From positions 1-5,110 of the forward strand of contig SKHA01000207.1 of the NCBI GenBank assembly GCA_007117185.1: 5,110 nt of DNA, given 5' to 3'. The notes below the pieces were generated by a model. The model was not told the origin of the DNA, did not search any database, and saw nothing but the letters and a program-made list of their open reading frames with translations. The DNA is from Spirochaeta sp. (GTDB lineage Bacteria > Spirochaetota > Spirochaetia > DSM-27196 > Alkalispirochaetaceae). Shown piece by piece: positions 1-5,110 of this stretch (its first letter is position 1; each line of letters opens with the position of its first letter). A program made the position numbers and the translations under genes.

Positions 1-5
1 CTCAT
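1..5 (-). CDS. Possible start of a downstream gene (only ATGAG visible)
   Basis: After the cinA stop at 29-31 there are 23 bases and then ATG at 3-5 on the minus strand, preceded by GGTGG (positions 10-14) at 4-base spacing. This would make a plausible ribosome-binding site and start codon for the next gene of the same operon, beginning Met followed by Ser or Arg. Only five bases can be seen, so the product cannot be identified; recA or a 2',3'-cyclic phosphodiesterase gene would fit common cinA neighbourhoods, but that is context only. Confidence 0.3.
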
Positions 6-28
6 CTTTCCACCGCCGGGGAGTGTTG

Positions 29-1294
29 TCAACGCCAGGCGGCAGTGGGGAGCAGTGCGGTCCGCAGCATCTCCAGCGCCGCCTGGGAAGCGCGGTAACG
101 GTTGGTCTCCCGGTCGCCGGAGAAGGTGAACCGGCGGCATTCCGATCCTTCCGGAGTTTCCATGGCGATATAGGTAAGACCCAGGGGCTTGTCCGCAGTA
201 GCCCCACCGGGCCCGGCGATCCCGGTGATAGCTACCGCGTAATCGCTCTTGCAGGCGCGCAGCGCTCCTGAAGCCATCGCCCGGGCCACCTCCTCGCTTA
301 CCGCCCCGTGGCGCTCAAGGAGCTGAGGGTCCACCCCCAACAGGGCGCTCTTCAGGGCGTAGCTGTAGGCGATCACCCCACCGGTGAAGTAGGCAGAGCT
401 GCCAGGCGCGCTGGACAGGCGCATGCCCAGGAGCCCTCCGGTGCAGGACTCGGCAACCGCCAGGGTACAGTGGCGCTGTGCCAGCAGTGCTCCGACAGCG
501 GCCTCCAGAGTGACCTCGTCCTCGCCGTAGATCGCGTCACCCAGGATCGCGCGAATCTTCCGGGCTGTGGTTTCGATGAGGTTCTCCGCCTCGCTGTGGT
601 CCTTTCCTTCCGCGGTGATCCTCAGGGACATCTCCGCCGCCTGGGCCAGCGGGGCGACGGTGGGGTTTGTCTGGGCAGCAAGCAGCGGGGCCAGCATCTC
701 CGCCACCCTGGACTCGCCGAGCCCAACCACCCGCAGTATCCGGGAAACCAGGACGCGCCGGGTTCCCGCTTGATCCAGCTCCCGGGCCAGCCGCGGCAGT
801 ACCTGCTCTTCCATCATGGCACGCATCTCCCGGGGCGGCCCCGGAACGAGGACGAAGGTGGCGCTGTCGCTGGCAAGCCAGATCCCCGGGGCAGTACCGC
901 AGCTGTTGGGCAGCAGGTCGGCTCCTTCGGGAACCATCGCCTGGCGCAGGTTATTCTGTGGAACCGGCAGGCTGCTGTACCCGGAAAAGCGCTTTCGAAG
1001 TACTGCGGTCCACCGGGAGTCTTCCCGCAGGGGACGACCCAATAGCTCGCTCAGCGTCTCACGGGTGAGGTCGTCCTCGGTGGGGCCCAGACCACCGCAG
1101 ACAACCACCAGGTCCACCCTGTTCCGGGCCCCGTCCAGCGCCTGGGAGAGGCGGCCGGCGTTATCCCCCACCACCGTCTGATGGTAGACACCGATGCCGA
1201 GGGGCGCCAGCATGCGGGCGATCTCTGCGGCGTTGGTGTTGACCACCTGGCCCAGGAGCAGTTCCGTTCCAACGGCAATAATTTCAGCTTTCAT
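29..1294 (-). CDS. cinA: CinA: bifunctional pyrophosphatase-like / nicotinamide-nucleotide amidase
   Basis: A 421-residue protein, full length for two-domain CinA. Residues 1-170 form the MoaB/Mog-like (MoCF, COG1058) domain, with GTELLLG (9-15), the nucleotide-binding GGLGPTEDDLT (67-77) and VPGPPREM (150-157). In studied homologues this domain hydrolyses ADP-ribose. A linker domain follows, with NPTVAPLA (210-217). Residues about 262-415 form the PncC domain, which deamidates nicotinamide mononucleotide to nicotinate mononucleotide in the pyridine nucleotide salvage cycle. It shows AESCTGG (281-287) with the likely catalytic S283, Y310 and K315 by my alignment, and GIAGPGG (358-364). Both halves look intact, so both activities are expected in the cytoplasm. 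The ATG overlaps the stop of the acetyltransferase gene and has no good Shine-Dalgarno, so translation probably depends on ribosomes finishing that gene. In many bacteria cinA is followed by recA or an RNA 2',3'-cyclic phosphodiesterase gene. Confidence 0.97.
   Translation of the reverse strand: MKAEIIAVGTELLLGQVVNTNAAEIARMLAPLGIGVYHQTVVGDNAGRLSQALDGARNRVDLVVVCGGLGPTEDDLTRETLSELLGRPLREDSRWTAVLRKRFSGYSSLPVPQNNLRQAMVPEGADLLPNSCGTAPGIWLASDSATFVLVPGPPREMRAMMEEQVLPRLARELDQAGTRRVLVSRILRVVGLGESRVAEMLAPLLAAQTNPTVAPLAQAAEMSLRITAEGKDHSEAENLIETTARKIRAILGDAIYGEDEVTLEAAVGALLAQRHCTLAVAESCTGGLLGMRLSSAPGSSAYFTGGVIAYSYALKSALLGVDPQLLERHGAVSEEVARAMASGALRACKSDYAVAITGIAGPGGATADKPLGLTYIAMETPEGSECRRFTFSGDRETNRYRASQAALEMLRTALLPTAAWR
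1291..1294 (-). other. ATGA stop/start overlap between the acetyltransferase gene and cinA
   Basis: On the minus strand the bases ATGA contain both the ATG of cinA (1292-1294) and the TGA of the upstream gene (1291-1293). There is no AGGAGG-like sequence in the bases before it, unlike the two permease/sulfatase junctions. This is the classic arrangement for termination-reinitiation coupling. Confidence 0.85.
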
Positions 1295-2109
1295 GCAGGA
1301 ACCGATGATACCGTCATCTCGTCGTAAACTGCCACCACCTCGAAGCCGATTCGGCGATACGCGGCAATGGCCGCGGCGTTATCGCTGTGGACGTTGAGCC
1401 CCACCTCCAACCCCTCGTTCAGCAGGGACTGACACAACGCGGCTGTTACCCGCTGCGCGTACCCCCTGCTGCGGTGGTCCTCCGCGGTGGTGATGTTCCC
1501 CAGGGCGGCAACACCGTAGCGGCGGGAGACCGCGTGGACTCCGGCTACGCACACCAGCAGGCTGTTCGCATCGGCAGGAAGTTCCCGGAGTCCGAAGTAC
1601 TCCCCTGTCTCGAGCATTCGCGGGTCAAACCAGTTGCCCGGATAGCTCCGGCGGTACAGGGCGAGCAAGTCAGGAAGATCATCCGGTCCCAGCCGGGCAA
1701 CGTCCCCCGGGTTTACGGACCGCGCTGCCGCCGGGTTGGTCAACCCCATCTTGAGGTGCCGGCCCAGATACTCCACGCTCCAGCCCTCGTTCTGCAGCAC
1801 CGCCATGAGTCCCGGCCCCAGATGCGCCGCAAAGCGCCGGGGCAGCAGGTGGCCCACCCCTTCCAGCAGCTCTCCCATCGCCGCCACCTGCGGCGGATCG
1901 TCCCGGGTAAGCGCCAGCAGCGTGGGAAGCTCCATCCCGCTGTACAGCAGCGCCACCGCCGCCAACCCACCCCGACCGGGCAGTCCGTACCAGCTGGTCC
2001 AGGGCCAGAAGAAGTCGTCAAGGTCGGCGATGCTGTAGACGTTCAGCAGCGCGTCCCGGTGAAGCCAGTTGTAGATCTCCTGGCGGTCGTGAAGGCAGAT
2101 GTGGTTCAT
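1291..2109 (-). CDS. GNAT-family N-acetyltransferase with N-terminal extension
   Basis: A 272-residue protein whose C-terminal half (about 130-265) is a GNAT domain that should transfer an acyl group from acetyl-CoA to an amine; it resembles the FR47-like branch. The acetyl-CoA pyrophosphate-binding motif is visible as RSRGYA (213-218), preceded by the GNITT strand (204-208). The later conserved block runs from LNV (239-241) through N244 to AYRRIGF (250-256). The first 130 residues are rich in Trp, Tyr and Leu and have no motif I can name; they may be a degenerate second GNAT-like fold, as in several two-lobed family members. The start lies 6 bp after the sulfatase stop and has no clear Shine-Dalgarno, suggesting translational coupling. 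Its stop overlaps the cinA start (ATGA). The acceptor is unknown: a sugar amine, a small metabolite or a protein N-terminus are all possible. Confidence 0.88.
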   Translation of the reverse strand: MNHICLHDRQEIYNWLHRDALLNVYSIADLDDFFWPWTSWYGLPGRGGLAAVALLYSGMELPTLLALTRDDPPQVAAMGELLEGVGHLLPRRFAAHLGPGLMAVLQNEGWSVEYLGRHLKMGLTNPAAARSVNPGDVARLGPDDLPDLLALYRRSYPGNWFDPRMLETGEYFGLRELPADANSLLVCVAGVHAVSRRYGVAALGNITTAEDHRSRGYAQRVTAALCQSLLNEGLEVGLNVHSDNAAAIAAYRRIGFEVVAVYDEMTVSSVPA

Positions 2110-2115
2110 TGGTGA

Positions 2116-3585
2116 TCAGTGTAGCAGATCCGTCTCGGAAGGGTTGGAGTGAAACCCCGGCCACGCGTGAAACCGGCGAACATCCTCCAGAACCGGCGCC
2201 GCCCCGGGCGCACTCCCCTCCACCGCAGCAGAACCAAAGTACGGCGCCCCCCCGGGAGTCTCCCCCAGGGCGGCTACCAGCTCGGCGTGCATGGACTCAC
2301 AACGCTGCGGCTCCTCCCCGGCGAGGTCGTCCCGTTCCATGGGGTCCTGCGCCAGATTGAAGAGCATCCGGTGCCCACCGGCGGCGGAGTACAGGTACTT
2401 CCAGTCGCCGTTGAGATGCATGAAGCGGTGAGCGCATTGCCCGAAAAACTGCTGCCGCCCGTGAGCTCCCGTCACCGCACCCTCCGCTGCGGCCGCGGCG
2501 AGAAGGTCGATGCCCGGAACGTCAGGAGGGATCTGCTCACCGCACCCGGCAGCGTTCAGCACCGTCGGCAGAATATCCTGAAGCCCGACAATCTGGTTGC
2601 ACACCGTTCCCCGTCGCGGGTCGTTGTCGTCCTCTCCCGGGGGGCGGATTATCAGCGGAACGTGCGCCGCCGGTTCCAGAAAGAGCGATTTCGCACCCAG
2701 GTTGTGGTCACCGAGCATCTCGCCGTGATCCGAGGCAAAGACGATCATCGTGTTGTGCAGCAGCCCCCGCTCGCGCAGCTCCGCGAAGAGCCTGCCCAGG
2801 GCGTAGTCCACCTCGGTGATGCAGGCGTAGTAGGCCCGGCGAATCTGCTGGATCTGTGACGGGGAGAAGCGCTGGGCGTTGTTGAGCTTCCACGTCGGTT
2901 CGGCCAGGGAGGGGTGAATACCCGCCGGGTCCGCTGACCAATCCCCCAGAACCACCTCGGGCATCTGTGCATCCCGATACAGCTCCCAGAAGCGCAGGGA
3001 CGGGTCAAACGGTGGGTGGGGCTTGCTGAAGCTGCTCCACAGGAAAAACGGACGCTCCCTGTCCCGGGTATCGAGAAAGTCCACCGAGCGGTCGACCACC
3101 CAGCGGGTAAGGGTCCGATTAGAATCCACCGAGCCGATGGCCGGCTCCATCTCGTTCTGCCCAAGACCGTGCTGCAACCCCACCTCGCCGGGAGAGGACA
3201 GGCTGCGCCCGCGGTAGTAGTCCAGGGAGATCTCCATCGTCTCGAACCCGAATTTCTTGCGCATAGGATGGAAATGCATCTTCCCCTGCCCCCGGGTCTC
3301 GTAGCCCCGCGCCGTCAGCACCGACGGGGTGGTGGGGCGCCCCCGGATCGGTTCACCGTCGTCGTTATCCACCGAACCGTGGAGGTAGCCCGGTAAGCCG
3401 GTCATGATCGTCGCCCGGGCGGGCATGCACACCGGGCACTCCGAATACGCCCGGGAATACCAGATCCCTGTGTCGCAGAGCCAGTTCAGGTGGGGGGTGT
3501 AGATGTGGGTGTTGCCCCGGGCGTGGATGGTATCCCAGCGTTGCTGGTCAGTGGTGATCAGCAGGATATTCGGGGTCTGCGCCAT
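2116..3585 (-). CDS. Type I (formylglycine-dependent) sulfatase, cytoplasmic
   Basis: Hydrolyses a sulfate ester, releasing inorganic sulfate (alkaline-phosphatase-like fold, COG3119 / S1 sulfatases). It has 489 residues, normal for the family. Visible active-site elements: metal ligands D13-Q14 near the N-terminus; nucleophile C53 in CMPAR (C53-R57), to be converted to formylglycine; K102 and H104 in GKMHF; H190 in KPHPPF; second metal pair D286-H287 in SDHGEMLGDH; and K299. The D-Q/D-H metal pairs and GKMHF resemble choline-sulfatase-like enzymes more than classical arylsulfatases with D-D/D-N, as I remember them. The protein begins directly with the first core strand (NILLITTDQQ) and has no signal peptide, so it should be cytoplasmic. 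That fits desulfation after uptake by the importer encoded 18 bp upstream. Activity needs a formylglycine-generating enzyme or anaerobic maturase, not present here. A related hydrolase, such as a phosphonate monoester hydrolase, is less likely because of GKMH. The exact substrate is unknown. Confidence 0.94.
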   Translation of the reverse strand: MAQTPNILLITTDQQRWDTIHARGNTHIYTPHLNWLCDTGIWYSRAYSECPVCMPARATIMTGLPGYLHGSVDNDDGEPIRGRPTTPSVLTARGYETRGQGKMHFHPMRKKFGFETMEISLDYYRGRSLSSPGEVGLQHGLGQNEMEPAIGSVDSNRTLTRWVVDRSVDFLDTRDRERPFFLWSSFSKPHPPFDPSLRFWELYRDAQMPEVVLGDWSADPAGIHPSLAEPTWKLNNAQRFSPSQIQQIRRAYYACITEVDYALGRLFAELRERGLLHNTMIVFASDHGEMLGDHNLGAKSLFLEPAAHVPLIIRPPGEDDNDPRRGTVCNQIVGLQDILPTVLNAAGCGEQIPPDVPGIDLLAAAAAEGAVTGAHGRQQFFGQCAHRFMHLNGDWKYLYSAAGGHRMLFNLAQDPMERDDLAGEEPQRCESMHAELVAALGETPGGAPYFGSAAVEGSAPGAAPVLEDVRRFHAWPGFHSNPSETDLLH

Positions 3586-3591
3586 GGTGGG

Positions 3592-3597
3592 CCTCCT
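3592..3597 (-). promoter_or_regulatory. Ribosome-binding site of the sulfatase
   Basis: A perfect AGGAGG on the minus strand lies 6 bases before the ATG at 3583-3585, in the 18-bp gap after the permease stop codon. It supports this start codon and independent, efficient translation of the sulfatase within the operon. Confidence 0.9.
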
Positions 3598-3603
3598 GTG
3601 GTT

Positions 3604-4425
3604 CTACTTGCTGGCTTGAAAGGCGATGCCCTTCACAATCCTGCCACCGATGGAGAAAAACATGATCAGCACCGGAATCAGGGTCACCACCGCCGCTGCG
3701 GCGATGATGTTCCACGTTACCAGTTGTTCCGATGTTTTGAAAATGGAGACCCCCACTGGAAGGGTTACCCAGACGCGACGGGTTACCACCAGGGGCCACA
3801 GGTAGTCGTTCCAGCGGAAGAGGAAATTGTAAATGAAGAGCGTCACCAGACCGGGAGCAGCCAGCGGCCCGATTATCTGCAGCACCACTCGCATCTCAGA
3901 GCAGCCGTCGATCCGAGCCGCCTCTACAACCGAGTCCGGCAACGTCTTCATAAACTGGTGCATGAAAAACAGTCCGAACCCCGTAGCCATCATCGGCATG
4001 GAAAGCCCCGCCCAGGTATCCACCAACCCCATCCGGGCGATCATCGTATACAGGGGAATCGCGCGTATCGCTGGTGGAATGAGAACGCCGCCGACGAAGA
4101 TAGAGATGATAAAGGTCCGGCCCCGCATCCGCAGTTTGGTTGTGGCGTACGCTGCAAAGAGGGAGGTTACCAATACGGCGATGGTGGTACTGAGGGAAAA
4201 GATAACCGAGTTAGAGAAATATCGGCCCAGGGGTATCCGCTCGGCGATCCGCTGGAAGTTGCCAAACTGGGGACTCGCCGGAATGATCGTCGGCGGTATC
4301 GCCGCGGCCTCGGCGTTAGTCTGCAGGGCCAGGAGAAACACGTACAGCACAGGAAGTATGGCCAGAATCGAGAAGAGGGACAGTCCAATGTACGCGATTA
4401 TCTGTTTCCGTCGTTTGTTGTTCAT
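3604..4425 (-). CDS. Sugar ABC transporter permease, MalG/UgpE type
   Basis: This is the second membrane subunit of the carbohydrate importer, pairing with the product of the gene just upstream to form the translocation channel in the cytoplasmic membrane. It has 273 residues, normal for MalG-type proteins. The frame stays open far upstream, but the ATG at 4423-4425 is preceded by AGGAGG at 4-base spacing and gives the expected start: a short basic N-terminus (MNNKRRKQ) followed by a membrane helix at about 11-33. Further hydrophobic segments lie near 72-95, 105-130, 137-157, 185-205 and 238-260. The EAA loop is at about 168-174 (EAARIDG), followed by the IIGPL segment. WNDYLWPL at about 205-212 and a C-terminal RIVKGI are typical of the family. 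The missing ATPase may be a shared MsmK/UgpC-type subunit encoded elsewhere. Substrate is inferred only from the sulfatase next door. Confidence 0.95.
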   Translation of the reverse strand: MNNKRRKQIIAYIGLSLFSILAILPVLYVFLLALQTNAEAAAIPPTIIPASPQFGNFQRIAERIPLGRYFSNSVIFSLSTTIAVLVTSLFAAYATTKLRMRGRTFIISIFVGGVLIPPAIRAIPLYTMIARMGLVDTWAGLSMPMMATGFGLFFMHQFMKTLPDSVVEAARIDGCSEMRVVLQIIGPLAAPGLVTLFIYNFLFRWNDYLWPLVVTRRVWVTLPVGVSIFKTSEQLVTWNIIAAAAVVTLIPVLIMFFSIGGRIVKGIAFQASK

Positions 4426-4429
4426 AGTG

Positions 4430-4435
4430 CCTCCT
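4430..4435 (-). promoter_or_regulatory. Ribosome-binding site of the MalG-type permease
   Basis: A perfect AGGAGG on the minus strand sits 4 bases before the ATG at 4423-4425, inside the 14-bp gap after the upstream permease stop. It fixes the start at this ATG rather than at any of the in-frame codons further upstream, which would overlap the upstream permease gene. Confidence 0.9.
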
Positions 4436-4439
4436 GCTC

Positions 4440-5110
4440 TCAGTACAACCCGTGATACGCACGGTCCTGCCAGCGTTGAAGGTAATGGGAAATGCCGTAA
4501 AGCAGCCCGAACATGATCAGCGACAGCGCGTTTGCCTTTGGAATGTCGAATCCCTGAAACGCGGTCTTGTAGATCAACAGCATCAGCACCTCGGTACTGC
4601 GAAAGGGACCACCATTGGTCAGGATCTGCGAGATGACGAAGGAATTGACGAATCCTGCTAGCAGGGACAAGACGATCACCAGAACGATCGTCGGTACGAT
4701 CAAGGGAAGGGTAATCTTCCAGGTCATTTGATAATCGTTGGCACCGTCCATCGACGCGGACTCGTAGTAGTCCATTGGTATCGCCTGCAACCCCGAGGCG
4801 AAGACAACCATGTTGTACCCCACGGTGAACCAGATCTGAACCACGATGAACGAGGTCATCGCCAAAGCGGGGCTGCCCAGCCAAGCGACACCCTCGAGGC
4901 CAAGCAAGTCCAGACCGGCGTTGAGAATACCGAAGCGGCGATCAAACATGTACTGCCAGACCAGCGTTGCGATTGCCGGTGTGACGACGTACGGGAGAAA
5001 AATTAGGGTCGTGAAGATGTTGGAGAAGCGGACCTTCCGGTGTACCAGCCAACTCGCCGCAAAGAAACCCATGACACCACTCAACCCGGACGAAAGAACG
5101 GTGAAGATCA
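4440..5110 (-). CDS. Sugar ABC transporter permease, MalF/UgpA type (5' end cut by window edge)
   Basis: This is one of the two membrane subunits of a binding-protein-dependent carbohydrate importer (CUT1-like, BPD_transp_1 family). The frame is open to the window edge, giving 222 visible residues; the family usually has about 290-300, so roughly 70-80 N-terminal residues, including the first membrane segment, lie outside. A TTG at 5082-5084 could be read as a start, but the preceding codons read IFTVLSSG, a normal continuation of a transmembrane helix, so I treat it as internal. Several hydrophobic segments are visible. The EAA loop that contacts the ATPase reads ESASMDGA (visible residues about 116-123), followed by WKITLPLIVP. 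The TNGGP motif at about 164-168 is typical of MalF-type subunits. The gene ends in TGA, 14 bp before the partner permease. Family assignment is firm; the transported sugar cannot be read from the sequence. Confidence 0.93.
   Translation of the reverse strand, partial: IFTVLSSGLSGVMGFFAASWLVHRKVRFSNIFTTLIFLPYVVTPAIATLVWQYMFDRRFGILNAGLDLLGLEGVAWLGSPALAMTSFIVVQIWFTVGYNMVVFASGLQAIPMDYYESASMDGANDYQMTWKITLPLIVPTIVLVIVLSLLAGFVNSFVISQILTNGGPFRSTEVLMLLIYKTAFQGFDIPKANALSLIMFGLLYGISHYLQRWQDRAYHGLY

Noticed and set aside
308..1045. Plus-strand open frame of 245 codons opposite cinA
   Set aside because: Antisense to highly conserved CinA domains; translation is Gly/Gln/Arg-rich without domain features.
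1387..2115. Plus-strand open frame of 242 codons opposite the acetyltransferase
   Set aside because: Mirrors the coding frame of the GNAT gene almost exactly, with low-complexity Gln/Arg/Val/Pro-rich translation and no motif.
2113..2118. Palindrome TGATCA at the sulfatase/acetyltransferase junction, also present near 3556
   Set aside because: Six-base palindromes are expected by chance; both copies lie in or at coding sequence and no longer symmetric operator is visible around them.
2149..2859. Plus-strand open frame of 236 codons opposite the sulfatase
   Set aside because: Antisense to conserved sulfatase sequence, composition dominated by Arg, Val, Pro and His, and no recognisable motif.
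3490..4455. Plus-strand open frame of 321 codons opposite the MalG-type permease and the sulfatase start
   Set aside because: It is antisense to two well-supported genes, its translation is rich in His, Arg, Gly and Gln with no domain-like pattern, and it has no family resemblance. It is a by-product of codon bias on the other strand.
4426..4884. Long in-frame N-terminal extension of the MalG-type permease
   Set aside because: It would overlap the upstream permease in another frame, and a perfect ribosome-binding site with a typical basic N-terminus sits at the ATG at 4423-4425.

Overview
The window holds one uninterrupted minus-strand gene series, read from the right edge to the left: a sugar ABC transporter permease (MalF type, N-terminus cut by the window edge), a second permease (MalG type), a type I sulfatase, a GNAT-family acetyltransferase, and the bifunctional CinA protein. 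A further gene may begin in the last few bases at the left edge. Spacings are 14, 18 and 6 bp, followed by a 4-base ATGA overlap. No terminator or promoter-sized gap is visible, so all five genes probably lie on one transcript whose promoter is beyond the right edge.

Region by region: 4440-5110 and 3604-4425 encode the two membrane subunits of a carbohydrate-uptake (CUT1-like) importer, each with an EAA loop for docking an ATPase. Neither the solute-binding protein nor the ATPase is in the window. 2116-3585 encodes a sulfatase with a complete set of catalytic residues and no export signal, so it should work in the cytoplasm, probably on something the importer brings in. 1291-2109 encodes a two-part protein whose C-terminal half is a GNAT acetyltransferase. 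29-1294 encodes full-length CinA (N-terminal molybdopterin-binding-like/pyrophosphatase domain plus C-terminal NMN deamidase). The right half therefore looks like part of a catabolic locus for a sulfated sugar, and the left half like housekeeping genes attached to it.

The organism is a bacterium with moderately high GC DNA; sampled 60-base lines run from about 70% GC inside the acetyltransferase gene to about 50% in the permeases. The CinA N-terminus resembles Bacillota CinA as I remember it, and AGGAGG ribosome-binding sites fit that, so a high-GC Bacillota is my best guess. Spirochaetota or Chloroflexota cannot be excluded by reading alone. Intergenic space is very small, no stretch over 300 bases lacks a gene, and I see no RNA genes, mobile elements, CRISPR arrays or substantial repeats. 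I did not find a convincing new biological system; the most informative point is the coupling of a cytoplasmic sulfatase to a sugar importer.
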